From contig CAWCPM010000002.1 of NCBI GenBank assembly GCA_963797565.1, positions 310,001 through 374,000 on the forward strand: a stretch of DNA of 64,000 nt, given 5' to 3'. Every line of letters begins with the position of its first letter. The first letter of the stretch is position 1. The translations under genes were made by a program, and so were the position numbers. Positions 8,829 to 17,413 of the stretch are shown here, piece after piece. This DNA comes from JAICYJ01 sp963797565 (GTDB taxonomy: Bacteria; Actinomycetota; Thermoleophilia; Gaiellales; JAICJC01). The notes under the pieces were generated by a model. The model was not told the DNA's origin and did not search any database. It saw only the letters and a program-made list of their open reading frames with translations.

Positions 8829-8866
8829 GGGCCAACCCTCTCACGAATCGGGCGCGCCCGTACCGG

Positions 8867-9787
8867 CTATTTGCTGACGGCCGCCAGCACCGACGTCACG
8901 CCGGCCTCCAGCGCCGACAGGCTGTAGCCGCCCTCCAGCACGAAGGCCGGACCACCGCACGGCTCCCGCAGCGCCGCCGCCATCTCGGCAAACGCCGGCG
9001 CCGTCAGCCGCAGCGAGCAGAGCGGATCGTCGGCGGCAGCGTCGAAGCCCGCCGACACGATCACCAGGTCGGGCCGGAACGCCACCACGGCGGTCAGCGC
9101 CTGCTCGTGGAACGCGGCCAGATACGCCACCTCGCTGGTGCCCGCCGCCAGCGGCAGGTTGACGGTCGCGCCGGCGCCGTCCCCCGCTCCGGTCTCGGCG
9201 GCCGCGCCCGTCCCCGGGTAGAACGGGTACTGATGCAGCGAGACGTAGAGCACGCTGGGATCGTCGTAGAAGATCGCCTGGGTACCGTTGCCGTGGTGGG
9301 CGTCCCAGTCCAGCACCGCCACCCGCTCACAGCCCAGCGCCTGCCGCGCGTGCGCCGCCGCGACCGCTGCGCTGTTGAACACGCAGAACCCCATCGCCCG
9401 CGACGGCTCCGCATGATGGCCGGGCGGCCGGCCGCAGCTGAATGCGGCCACGCCGGGGTCGGCGGCCACCGCCTCGACCGCCGCGACCGCGCCGCCCGCC
9501 GCGCGCAGCGCCGCCTCCCAGCTGGCCTCCGTGACGATCGTGTCGGGGTCGAGCGCGCCACCGCCACCGGCGCAAAACCGCTCGATCAGCTCAACATAGG
9601 CCGGTGAATGGACGCGCTCCAGGGCCTCGCGCGCCGCCGGCGGCGCGTCCCGCCGGTCCGCCCCCGCCGCGGCCACCGCCGCGGCCACCGCGTCGTAGCG
9701 GGCCGGCCGCTCCGGGTGGCCCTGGCCGGGGTCGTGCAGCCGGAACAGGTCGCTCATGTAACAGGTGGGGAGCGGCGCTTGTGACAT
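8867..9787 (-). CDS. Histone-deacetylase family protein (acetoin utilisation / acetylpolyamine amidohydrolase type)
   Basis: This 306-residue Zn-dependent deacylase has the family signatures in order: HDPGQGHPERP near the N-terminus, RPPGHHAEPS with the two catalytic His, LDWDAHHGNGT carrying the Asp and His zinc ligands (around residues 155-165), and SAGFDAAADDP with the second Asp ligand. Bacterial members deacetylate polyamines, acetoin-related substrates or lysine side chains. I place the start at 9787 because the alignment with the family begins about ten residues before the HD motif; 9757 is an alternative. It stands alone on the minus strand. Confidence 0.88.
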   Translation of the reverse strand: MSQAPLPTCYMSDLFRLHDPGQGHPERPARYDAVAAAVAAAGADRRDAPPAAREALERVHSPAYVELIERFCAGGGGALDPDTIVTEASWEAALRAAGGAVAAVEAVAADPGVAAFSCGRPPGHHAEPSRAMGFCVFNSAAVAAAHARQALGCERVAVLDWDAHHGNGTQAIFYDDPSVLYVSLHQYPFYPGTGAAAETGAGDGAGATVNLPLAAGTSEVAYLAAFHEQALTAVVAFRPDLVIVSAGFDAAADDPLCSLRLTAPAFAEMAAALREPCGGPAFVLEGGYSLSALEAGVTSVLAAVSK

Positions 9788-9945
9788 ATGCTGTTTGGAC
9801 GGAATTTGCGGCCCACCGCCTGAAAATGGCCGGATTATCCCCGAGTTTAACGCGTACTTAACATTTCGACGCGCGAACTCAGGCCGCAAACGGGCATAAT
9901 GACCCCGAGCCCGTCCCCGACCTTGTGACAGTCTGGAGAGCCTTC

Positions 9946-10359
9946 ATGTACCGATTCAGCCGAGCGATCTTCGTCGAAATCAAGGATCTCGTCGATCCGC
10001 ACCCTGAGACGGTATCCATACCTGAGGGCAAGCGCCGCGTGCTGCAGTCCTCCGAGGCGACGATCGAGCGGCTGGCGCGCGACCCCCACTACTTCGCGAA
10101 GCCGAGCCAGAGCCTGTTCCACGAGATCCGGCATCTGTTCTCGATCTCGAACCAGGCGCGGGTCTACAACACGATCGACCGTCACATCAGCGCGGCCGTC
10201 ACCTACATCCTCGAGGAGATCGAGCGGAACGGCGAGGGCATGGCCAGCTGCAAGGCGACCACCCGCAAGGGCAAGCCCTGCCAGCGCACCCCGCTGCCCG
10301 AGCGTGAGTACTGCCCGTCCCACCAGCACCTCGAAGAGCGCACGCACGTAGCCGCGTAG
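9946..10359 (+). CDS. Hypothetical protein with C-terminal Cys3-His module
   Basis: This 137-residue protein has a helical N-terminal part (residues 1-95) without a recognised fold. The tail holds Cys-x9-Cys-x10-Cys-x2-His (CKATTRKGKPC ... YCPSH), a small presumed zinc knuckle that occurs as a stand-alone module on many bacterial and phage proteins. A GGAGAG ribosome site decides for the ATG at 9946 over the upstream GTG. It faces dinB tail-to-tail. Nucleic-acid binding is plausible from the Lys/Arg-rich knuckle but is only inferred. Confidence 0.65.
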   Translation: MYRFSRAIFVEIKDLVDPHPETVSIPEGKRRVLQSSEATIERLARDPHYFAKPSQSLFHEIRHLFSISNQARVYNTIDRHISAAVTYILEEIERNGEGMASCKATTRKGKPCQRTPLPEREYCPSHQHLEERTHVAA

Positions 10360-10372
10360 CGCGCTTCGGCTG

Positions 10373-10389
10373 TCGGCCTTACAGGCCGA
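10373..10389. terminator. Bidirectional hairpin between convergent genes
   Basis: TCGGCCT and AGGCCGA pair around a TAC loop, overlapping the dinB stop codon and following the plus-strand gene by 13 bases. No T-run is present. Confidence 0.35.
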
Positions 10390-11419
10390 GGCTCAGCTGC
10401 TGGTGCTCCTGGAACCCGGACACGCCCACGCCCACCAGCCGTAGCGCGCCCGGCCGCTGCTCGAGCGCGCGGTCAAGCAGCATGCAGGCCAGCTCGCCGA
10501 TCTGGTCGGCGTCGTCGGTGCCGACCGCGAGCGAGTGCGACCGCGTCACGATCGAGAAGTCCGGGTAGCGCAGCTTGGTGGTGATCGTGCGTGCGCTGCG
10601 GCCGCTGCTCTGCAGGGAGCCGGCCAGCGGGGTCGCCATCGCGCGCACGCGCAGGTGCAGCTCCGCCCGCTCGCTGATGTCGACGTCGAACGTCTCCTCG
10701 CTCGAGATCGAGATCGCCTCGCCCGGCTCCGATGACACCGGGCGCGGGTCGATCCCGCGGGCGCGGTCGCGCAGCTCCAGCCAGCCACGGCCGGGCAGCG
10801 CCTCGCGCATGCGGTCATCGTCAAGCGCCGCCAGCGCGCCGATCGTCTCGATGCCCAAGGCGGTCAGGCGCTGCTCGCTCTTCGGCCCCACTCCCGGCAG
10901 CCGCCGCACCTCCAGCGGCGCCAGGAACGCCGCCTCCTGGCCGTCCGGCACGTACGTGATCCCGCCCGGCTTCTTCATGTCCGACGCGATCTTGCAGACC
11001 ACCTTGCAGGCGCCGACGCCCAGCGAGGCGGACAGCCGCACGTCGTCGCGGATCGCCTGCTGGACGATCGCGGCCTGCTCCGGCGGGTCGCCCGCGGCCA
11101 GCACCAGGTAGCCCTCGTCGATCCCGATCCGCTCCACCACCGGTGCGTGCGCCCGCACGGTGTCCCAGACCCGCCGCGACCACTCGCGGTAGGCAGCGTG
11201 GTCTGGGCGCACGAACACGGCCTGCGGGCAGCGCCGCAGCGCCTCCGCGCAGCTCATGGCCGACCGGATGCCGTACTTGCGGGCCTCATAGCTCGCGGTC
11301 GACACGACTCCGCGCCCGCGCGGGTCGCCTCCGACCACCAGCGGCGTGCCCCGCAGCTCCGGCCGGCGGTGCAACTCGACGGCCGCAAAGAACGCGTCGA
11401 GGTCGAGATGCGCCATCAT
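10379..11419 (-). CDS. dinB: DNA polymerase IV (Y-family translesion polymerase)
   Basis: This 346-residue protein is a Y-family DNA polymerase that copies past damaged bases. The palm motif HLDLDAFFAAVE (residues 4-15) carries the first metal-binding Asp residues, and the second metal site is GIDEGYL (Asp101, Glu102), where most relatives have SIDE. The thumb HhH region (RRLPGVGPKSEQRL) and little-finger domain follow. The length is normal for DinB. A -10 TATGCT (11431-11426) lies six bases before the ATG, so the mRNA is probably leaderless. It is divergent from pafBC, itself a DNA-damage regulator, which suggests a shared mutagenesis response. Confidence 0.93.
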   Translation of the reverse strand: MMAHLDLDAFFAAVELHRRPELRGTPLVVGGDPRGRGVVSTASYEARKYGIRSAMSCAEALRRCPQAVFVRPDHAAYREWSRRVWDTVRAHAPVVERIGIDEGYLVLAAGDPPEQAAIVQQAIRDDVRLSASLGVGACKVVCKIASDMKKPGGITYVPDGQEAAFLAPLEVRRLPGVGPKSEQRLTALGIETIGALAALDDDRMREALPGRGWLELRDRARGIDPRPVSSEPGEAISISSEETFDVDISERAELHLRVRAMATPLAGSLQSSGRSARTITTKLRYPDFSIVTRSHSLAVGTDDADQIGELACMLLDRALEQRPGALRLVGVGVSGFQEHQQLSLGL

Positions 11420-11501
11420 TCCCCGAGCATACCGGCGGTTTCTGCCGGAATATCGGGGCAGAATCGTTACCGACCATGCTGCCTGGGTGGCGCGGCACCG
11501 G

Positions 11502-11518
11502 TAGACTCAACCCCTGCT
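11502..11518 (+). promoter_or_regulatory. -10 region and near-leaderless start of pafBC
   Basis: TAGACT (11502-11507) lies eleven bases before a TTG start; no Shine-Dalgarno is present. The divergent dinB -10 is about 70 bp away, so a regulator bound between them could control both. Confidence 0.45.
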
Positions 11519-13576
11519 TTGACGCACGACTCCGACAAGCTCATCCGCCAGCTTTCGCTCGTCGCCTACCTGATGGCGGAACAGCGACCGGTCACAGCCC
11601 GCGACGTGAAGAACAACGTCGAGGGCTACGCGAACATGGGCGACGAGGCGTTCGCCCGCCGCTACTACGCCGATCGCTCCGAGCTGCAGGGCCTGGGGGT
11701 GCCGATCACGTCCGGCCGCGACGAGTTCACCGGCGAGGAGCTGTACAACCTGCGCCAGGAGCACTACTTCCTGCCGCCGATCGACCTCACCGACGCCGAG
11801 CTGGCGGCGCTGCAGACCAGCTTCTACCTGCTCGAGGGCCAGTTCGCCTACGCCGAGCCGCTGCGCCTGGCGCTGCAGAACCTGGCGCTGGGCCGCGCGA
11901 ACACGGCCGATCCCGGCCCCAAGACGGCCACCATCGACCTGCTCGGCAGCGTCTACACGCCCGAGATCTCGCAGCGCCTGGCCAAGCTGGAGCAGGCCAT
12001 CAGCAAGCAGCGCACGATCCGCTTCACCTACTGGACGGCGCGCAGCAACGCCACCGCCGAGCGCACCATCAACCCCTACGGCCTGTTCGAGCTGCACGGC
12101 GTCTGGTACGTGGTCGGCGACGACTGCAGCCAGGAGGGCCCGGAGGCCCGAAAGACGTTCCGCATCTCGCGCATGCGCGGCGAGATCAAGTTCGCAACCC
12201 GGCGCGAGCGGGACTTCCGGATCCCCGCCGACTTCAACGTCACGGCATACCGCGATCGCAAGCCGTGGCAGCTGGAGCGCGAGCCGGCCGGCGTCGCACG
12301 CCTGGCGGTCTCGGCCGACGACACCTGGCTGGTGAACCGGCTGTACGGCGGTCACGGCGACCTCGAGGAGCACGAGGACGGCAGCGCCACGCTCACCACC
12401 GAGTACTCCAACCTCGAGGCGCTGTCGCAGGCGGTGCTGCTGATGGAGGGCCGCATGCAGCCGCTCGAGCCGGACGAGCTGGTGGCGATGGTGCAGTCCG
12501 ACCTCGAGCGCGTGGTGGCGCTGCACACCGGCGACCCCAGCCAGCCGGCCAAGCCGTCGCGCGGCCGCGCCGCCGTCGACGATGCACCCGGCGTGCTCTC
12601 CCGCACGCAGGGCCCGGTGGCGCCGGAGCGGTTCGCCCTCCTGCAGGCGCTGCTCGCGTTCCTGCTCGAGCGCTGCGGCGATGAAGCCTCCGCGACCGTG
12701 TCATCGGCCGACATGCGCGACCGCTTCCACCTGTCGCAGCAGGAGCTCCAGGAGCACCTCGACCTGCTCAACCTGGTCAACTTCGGCGGCGGCTGTTACG
12801 CCGTCTACTGCTCCACCCAGAACGGCTCGATTCTGGTCGACAAGGAGCTCTACGGCGACACCTTCCGCCGCCCTGCGCGCCTGTCACCGCTGGAGGCGAA
12901 GGCGCTTCTGCGGGCGCTGGACGTGGTCGCGCCGGTGCTGGCAGCCGAGGCCCACAGCTCGCTGCAGACCGTGCGCGACAAGATCGCCGGCGCGTTCGGG
13001 CAGTACACCCTCTCCGACACGCCGGAGCCCCAGGGCGGCGACGAGGAGTCGGCCGTAACCACCCTCAACGAGGGCGTCCGCCAGCAGCGCCTGGTGCGGA
13101 TCGGCTACCACTCGCGCTCGAGCGACGAGTTCTCAACGCGCGTGATCGAGCCGTATCTGCTGCGGCGTGACCAGCGCGGCTGGTACGTCGAGGCCTTCGA
13201 CCGCAGCAAGGATGGCCGGCGCACGTTCAAGGTCTCGTACGTGCGCGACGCCGAGCTCCTGGATGAGAGCTACGAGCCGCGCGAGGAGATGGCCGACCTG
13301 CACCCGGAGCTGGGTGGCGAGGTGGGCACCGCCCGCGTGCTGTTCGCGCCGGAACGTGCCCGCTACGAGCGCGAGGGCCGGCGCGACGTGACGATGTTGA
13401 CCGACGGATCGGCCCTGGCCGCCGTCAGCTACGGCTCGCTGCGCTGGCTCGTGCCCGAGATCCTGAAGCACCGCGGCTACGCGGAGGTGGTCGACCCACC
13501 GCACGTGCGCGAGAGCGTGCTGCAGGCAGCGCAGAAGCTCCAGCGGTTGCTCAGCACCGCTCCGACCCCGGGCTGA
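11519..13576 (+). CDS. pafBC: PafB-PafC fusion, WYL-domain transcriptional regulator
   Basis: This 685-residue protein is two helix-turn-helix/WYL units joined head to tail. Unit one has an N-terminal HTH (KLIRQLSLVAYLMAEQRPVT) and a WYL core near residue 196 (HGVWYVVGDD). Unit two has its HTH around residues 395-430 and a WYL core near 555 (RGWYVEAFDRS). In mycobacteria PafB and PafC form the complex that activates RecA/LexA-independent DNA-damage genes, and fused versions are known in other actinobacteria. Here it is not in a proteasome locus but sits back to back with dinB. TTG at 11519 is the most likely start; it follows the promoter and precedes the HTH. It overlaps queG by 26 bp at the 3' end. 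Confidence 0.85.
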   Translation: MTHDSDKLIRQLSLVAYLMAEQRPVTARDVKNNVEGYANMGDEAFARRYYADRSELQGLGVPITSGRDEFTGEELYNLRQEHYFLPPIDLTDAELAALQTSFYLLEGQFAYAEPLRLALQNLALGRANTADPGPKTATIDLLGSVYTPEISQRLAKLEQAISKQRTIRFTYWTARSNATAERTINPYGLFELHGVWYVVGDDCSQEGPEARKTFRISRMRGEIKFATRRERDFRIPADFNVTAYRDRKPWQLEREPAGVARLAVSADDTWLVNRLYGGHGDLEEHEDGSATLTTEYSNLEALSQAVLLMEGRMQPLEPDELVAMVQSDLERVVALHTGDPSQPAKPSRGRAAVDDAPGVLSRTQGPVAPERFALLQALLAFLLERCGDEASATVSSADMRDRFHLSQQELQEHLDLLNLVNFGGGCYAVYCSTQNGSILVDKELYGDTFRRPARLSPLEAKALLRALDVVAPVLAAEAHSSLQTVRDKIAGAFGQYTLSDTPEPQGGDEESAVTTLNEGVRQQRLVRIGYHSRSSDEFSTRVIEPYLLRRDQRGWYVEAFDRSKDGRRTFKVSYVRDAELLDESYEPREEMADLHPELGGEVGTARVLFAPERARYEREGRRDVTMLTDGSALAAVSYGSLRWLVPEILKHRGYAEVVDPPHVRESVLQAAQKLQRLLSTAPTPG

Positions 13577-14519
13577 CCTCGAGGTTGTGCAGCGCCGCCC
13601 GCGCGTTGCGCTGCAGGTGGCGGCCGTCGTTGTCGGGGATGTAGAGCCGCCGGTACCGATCCGCCAGGCGCTCGGGGGACTCCGCCAGCCACTCGGCCAG
13701 CGGCGGGAACACGTCGTCCACGGGATCGGCCGGCAGCGACTCGGCGCGGCGCTCGGCACCCCGGTTCCAGGGGCACACGTCCTGGCAGATGTCGCAGCCG
13801 TAGACCCGGTCCTCGAACGCCTCGGCGAACGGCAGCTGCGGCAGCCGCGACTGGGACAGATACGACAGGCAGCTGCGCGCATCCAGCACGCCGGCCTCGA
13901 CGATGGCGTCGGTCGGGCAGGCATCGATGCAGGCGCGGCACTCCCCGCAGGCGTCCCATGCCGGCTGCTCCGGCGCGGCGCTGGTCGGCTCCAGCTCGAG
14001 GTCGGTGATCAGCACGCCCAGCACCACCCACGAGCCGTGACGGCGGGTGATGGCAAGCGTGTTCTTGCCGTAGACGGCGATGCCGGCGCGCACGGCGGCC
14101 TCGCGGTCGACGTGCCCGTTGCTGTCGACGTGCACGACGAAGCGGCCGCCCGGCGTCTGCTCCTGCATCCACCGGCCCAGCTCTCGCAGGCGATCGCGCA
14201 GCAACGAGTACTCGTCGCGCCGGGCGTAGCGGGGCATGCGGCCGCGCGGGCGGTCGTCCGGCTTCGGCGGCTCCGGCCGGGCGTAGCTGTGCGCCGCCAC
14301 CACCACCGAGCGCGCATTGCGAAGCGCCGACTCGGGGTGGCACGAGATGTCGGGCCGGCGCATGGTGAAACCCATGTCGGCGAAGTAGCCGCGTGCCGAG
14401 CGCTCCTCGATCGCCCGCTCGGTGCCGGTGTACGGCTCGGCCCGGCAGACGCCGCAGGCATCGATGCCGGATGCCAGCGCTCGTTCGACCAGCGCTCGGG
14501 TAAGCTCGGCCGTGTTCAC
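13551..14519 (-). CDS. queG: Epoxyqueuosine reductase
   Basis: This 322-residue enzyme performs the last step of queuosine synthesis, reducing epoxyqueuosine in tRNA anticodon loops with cobalamin and two [4Fe-4S] clusters. The cluster ligands are visible as CGECRACIDACPTDA (about residues 188-202) and CDICQDVCPWN (about 239-249). The upstream cobalamin-binding domain contains the expected GxGKNTL-type segment (VYGKNTL). A -10 TACCCT lies seven bases before a GTG at 14519, so I prefer that start to an ATG 21 bases upstream. No other queuosine gene is in the window. The tail overlaps pafBC convergently. Confidence 0.9.
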   Translation of the reverse strand: MNTAELTRALVERALASGIDACGVCRAEPYTGTERAIEERSARGYFADMGFTMRRPDISCHPESALRNARSVVVAAHSYARPEPPKPDDRPRGRMPRYARRDEYSLLRDRLRELGRWMQEQTPGGRFVVHVDSNGHVDREAAVRAGIAVYGKNTLAITRRHGSWVVLGVLITDLELEPTSAAPEQPAWDACGECRACIDACPTDAIVEAGVLDARSCLSYLSQSRLPQLPFAEAFEDRVYGCDICQDVCPWNRGAERRAESLPADPVDDVFPPLAEWLAESPERLADRYRRLYIPDNDGRHLQRNARAALHNLEVSPGSERC

Positions 14520-14559
14520 GGGGCTCAGGGTAGCCCGCAACCTCTACAAGGATCCTTCC

Positions 14560-15144
14560 ATGCAGTCACGTTCCGTCGCCGTTCCCCGCACCGATGTGCT
14601 CGTCAGCACGGTGGCGGTCGTCTCCGTGGCGCTGCTGACGGCGCTGGCGGCCCAGATCTCGATCACCCTGCCGGGCACTCCCGTGCCCCAGACGCTGCAG
14701 ACGATGGCGGTGCTGGGAGGATCGGCCTACCTCGGCAGCCGCCGCGGCCTGGCCGCGATGCTGCTGTACGTCGGGATGGGCCTGTTCCTGCCGTTCTACG
14801 CGGGTGGAGAGCAGGGCTGGAGCCAGGCCACCGGAGCCTCGGGCGGGTACCTCGTCGGCTTCATCGCGGCCGGATACGTGGTCGGCAGGATGCGAGAGAG
14901 GAACGGTTCCCGCTGGATGGCGACCGTGCCGGCGATGCTGCTGGGGAGCGTGGTGCTGTACGTGCCCGGCCTGCTCTGGCTGAAGCACTCGGTGCCGTTC
15001 GACTGGGGATGGACGATCCACTACGGGCTGACGGTGTTCATCGTCGGTGACCTGCTGAAGATCGCCGCCGACGCCGCCATCCTCGAACCGCGCGCCCCGT
15101 GGGGCAAGCTGTTCGACCGCATCCGGTTCCCCGACCGCTCCTAG
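14560..15144 (+). CDS. bioY: Biotin transporter BioY (ECF substrate-binding component)
   Basis: This 194-residue membrane protein is the biotin-binding S component of an energy-coupling factor transporter. The conserved BioY region ISITLPGTPVPQTLQTMAVL is present near the N-terminus, and AGGEQGWSQATGASGGYLVGF follows the usual GG...TGGYL pattern in the middle. About five or six hydrophobic helices are visible. The ATG at 14560 has an AAGGAT ribosome site. The gene is divergent from queG by 40 bases. No bioM/bioN genes are nearby, so it may work alone or share an ECF module. Confidence 0.85.
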   Translation: MQSRSVAVPRTDVLVSTVAVVSVALLTALAAQISITLPGTPVPQTLQTMAVLGGSAYLGSRRGLAAMLLYVGMGLFLPFYAGGEQGWSQATGASGGYLVGFIAAGYVVGRMRERNGSRWMATVPAMLLGSVVLYVPGLLWLKHSVPFDWGWTIHYGLTVFIVGDLLKIAADAAILEPRAPWGKLFDRIRFPDRS

Positions 15145-15579
15145 TCAACTTCCGCTGGGCGCGATCGACTGCGCCAGCGGCACCATGCAGTCCCGGCAGA
15201 TCCTGAGCGTCACCGGCGCTGTGCCGGACGCCGGCAGCGCCACCCAGCGCCCGGTCGTGCCGGTGACCAGGAAGTAGCGTCGTGGGCGCAGCCCCGACAG
15301 CGCGAACCGGCCGTCGGCGTCGGTGGTCGCGGTCGCAACCGGGAGCGGTGGATCGGCCATCACCGGGCCCAGCGGGAAGGCCCTCGTGAAGGCCCGCACC
15401 TGGACGTGGGGCAGCGGCGCGGTCTGGTGAGGGCTGCCGGAACGGAACGTGACGACGCGGCCGGAGATGGTCGACGGCGGCCCCGGCTGCGTGCCCGATC
15501 CCGATCCGGCCGCCTGACCGCAGCCGGCCGTCGCGAGCGCCGCGATCACGAGCATCGGTGCGAGTGGTTGAAGTCGCAT
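15145..15579 (-). CDS. Small lipoprotein with a carboxypeptidase-regulatory-like fold
   Basis: This 144-residue protein has a lipoprotein signal peptide ending in the lipobox LATAGC, so Cys20 should be lipidated and the protein held on the outer face of the membrane. The rest reads as one beta-sandwich: SGRVVTFRSG ... VQVRAFTR ... TTDADGRFALSGLRPRRYFLV, the typical pattern of carboxypeptidase-regulatory-like (transthyretin-type) domains. It may bind sugars or another protein; nothing specific can be said. It is convergent with bioY with no spacer. Confidence 0.65.
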   Translation of the reverse strand: MRLQPLAPMLVIAALATAGCGQAAGSGSGTQPGPPSTISGRVVTFRSGSPHQTAPLPHVQVRAFTRAFPLGPVMADPPLPVATATTDADGRFALSGLRPRRYFLVTGTTGRWVALPASGTAPVTLRICRDCMVPLAQSIAPSGS

Positions 15580-15633
15580 GTGTCCTCTCAGACGCGCGCC
15601 GCGGTAATCCGGTTCCTGAGCAGCACCTCTCGA

Positions 15634-16629
15634 TCATCCCACGTGGATCAGAACGACCGCGAAGGCGATGTACGACGCGATCACCAGCACCGCCTCGGGG
15701 CGGCGCATCCCACGCCGGCGCAGCAGCATCGCCACCACCGCCATCGTCATCGCCAGCGCCCATACCGCCGAGAGGCGGCCCGCGGCCGAGCCGGCCACGC
15801 CTCCCAGCAGCGCGGCCGGCAGCAGCAGGCCGGCAACGATGTTCATGCTGTTCGAGTTGAACGCCTCGCTGACCACGGCCGAGCTGCGGTGGTGCCGCGC
15901 CAGGCGGATCGCGGCCACGGCGTTGGGGATGCTGGTCAGGCCGGCCAGCACCAGCGTTCCCATCACGGCCCCCGATATCGAGAAGTGATGGCCGATCTCG
16001 ACAGCCGCGTGCACCATGCCCACGCTGGCGCCGATCACCAGGGCGACGGCCGGCACCACCACCAGCAGGTCGCCCCGCGTCGCCGGCCGTTCGTGATGGT
16101 CAGAACGGGCCGCGCGCTGCTCCTCTGCGACGGCACGCGCGATCCGGCGTCGCAGCCCGGTCACGCGCTCGCCGTGGGTGATGTCGGCCGGCCGCTGGGC
16201 GGCCAGCCACACGTAGGGCACCAGCACGCAGGCGCACAGGACGAGCGCCGGGATGGGATCGATCCAGCCGGCCGCGACCGGCACCGCGACGGCCGCCACC
16301 GCGATGGCGGTTGCTCCCTCCAGCACCGCCGCTCGGCGGCCGAGGTGGACGCGCCCGGCGACCAGCGCGCCAAGGCCCAGCAGCGCGGCCAGATTGACCA
16401 CGTTTGAGCCCAGCACCACGCCCACGCCGATGTCATCGTGCTTGCTCAGCACGGCCGCCGCGGCGGTTGAGATCTCCGGCGCGTCCGCGCCCAGCGCGGT
16501 CAGCATGCCGATCACGGCGTCGGTCAGTCCCAGCCGCACCCCGATCCGGTCGAGCGCGCGCGCGAGCACGAAGCTGGAGCCGAGGCTGGCGGCCAGACAG
16601 ACGAGAAAGAGGGAGGCGGCGAGTGGCAT
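15634..16629 (-). CDS. Sodium/calcium exchanger family membrane protein
   Basis: This 331-residue, roughly ten-helix protein belongs to the cation/Ca2+ exchanger superfamily. The two inverted alpha-repeats are visible as GLTDAVIGMLTALGADAPE (about residues 34-52) and GAVMGTLVLAGLTSIPNAVA (about 225-245), each with the acidic or polar ion-coordinating residue in a G-x-[DS]-x-P setting. The second repeat has Ser-Ile-Pro-Asn instead of the usual Pro-Glu, so the ion may not be calcium. A cytoplasmic loop rich in Arg and His separates the halves. No neighbouring gene suggests its role. Confidence 0.75.
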   Translation of the reverse strand: MPLAASLFLVCLAASLGSSFVLARALDRIGVRLGLTDAVIGMLTALGADAPEISTAAAAVLSKHDDIGVGVVLGSNVVNLAALLGLGALVAGRVHLGRRAAVLEGATAIAVAAVAVPVAAGWIDPIPALVLCACVLVPYVWLAAQRPADITHGERVTGLRRRIARAVAEEQRAARSDHHERPATRGDLLVVVPAVALVIGASVGMVHAAVEIGHHFSISGAVMGTLVLAGLTSIPNAVAAIRLARHHRSSAVVSEAFNSNSMNIVAGLLLPAALLGGVAGSAAGRLSAVWALAMTMAVVAMLLRRRGMRRPEAVLVIASYIAFAVVLIHVG

Positions 16630-16713
16630 GGCGAGATGTCGCCGACCCGTCTTCCCGGCACACCGCCGACCACACTACACGGGACGTGGACCACCCGTGA
16701 GACCGCCTACCCG

Positions 16714-16732
16714 TAGACTCGGGTTCACCGTG
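16714..16732 (+). promoter_or_regulatory. -10 box of the DUF262 gene
   Basis: TAGACT at 16714-16719, ten bases before an in-frame GTG and thirteen before the ATG at 16733; no Shine-Dalgarno. Confidence 0.4.
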
Positions 16733-17413
16733 ATGGAGCCGCTCGAAAGACTGCTCGAGGAGGCGCACGACGGCAGGATCCAGGTTCCCGCGTTTCAGCG
16801 TGAGCTGATCCTGAAGGACGAGTGGATGAAGAGCCTGCTCGCCAGCGTCTCGCTCGCCTATCCGATCGGAGCGGTGACGCTCCTGGAGGCAGGTAGCCGC
16901 GAGATGCGGTTCGAGACCATCCCTATCGCAGACCCTCCGTCGTCATCCCGCGAGCCTGAGCGGCTGCTGATCGACGGTCGGCGGCGCATCACCGGCCTCT
17001 ACCAGGCACTTGCGTCCGGTCGTCCCGTGCAGATCCGAGACGGCGCCAACGAGCCCGCGCAACGCGGGTACTACATCGACATCGCCGCTGCGCTCGATCC
17101 CGCTGTAGATCGCGACGAGGCGATCATCTCAGTACCCGACCCCAGTGGCGCCGAGTCAGAGTGGGAGCAATCCCTGTTCCCGCTGCGCCTGGTATTCGGT
17201 GCGAAGGCGGAGCGAGGGCGTTGGCTGAAGAGACTCGCCAGCCACTCCGCTGAGCGAAGCGGCCGGTTCGAGACGGAGGTCCTGGCGGCGTTCGACGGGT
17301 ACCAGGTGCCGACCATCGTCCTGGACAAGGAGACGACCAGATGGTCGGTGAGGGTGCACGGAGGCGCCGAGGGGCGAAGTCTCTCTGACTGGTTTCGCGA
17401 CGCTGCGATCTAG
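16733..17413 (+). CDS. Stand-alone DUF262 (GmrSD N-terminal-like) protein
   Basis: This 226-residue protein corresponds to the DUF262 domain only. The N-terminal strand-helix (QVPAFQRELILKDEWMKSLLAS) and the signature LLIDGRRRITGLYQAL are recognisable. In typical DUF262 proteins the signature is DGQQR; here both Gln are Arg. The DUF1524 HNH half found in GmrSD type IV restriction enzymes is missing. GC content is a little lower than in its neighbours, consistent with acquisition. It could be a restriction remnant, an antiphage factor or a ParB-like NTPase; activity cannot be judged. It ends four bases into the convergent DUF59 gene. Confidence 0.65.
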   Translation: MEPLERLLEEAHDGRIQVPAFQRELILKDEWMKSLLASVSLAYPIGAVTLLEAGSREMRFETIPIADPPSSSREPERLLIDGRRRITGLYQALASGRPVQIRDGANEPAQRGYYIDIAAALDPAVDRDEAIISVPDPSGAESEWEQSLFPLRLVFGAKAERGRWLKRLASHSAERSGRFETEVLAAFDGYQVPTIVLDKETTRWSVRVHGGAEGRSLSDWFRDAAI

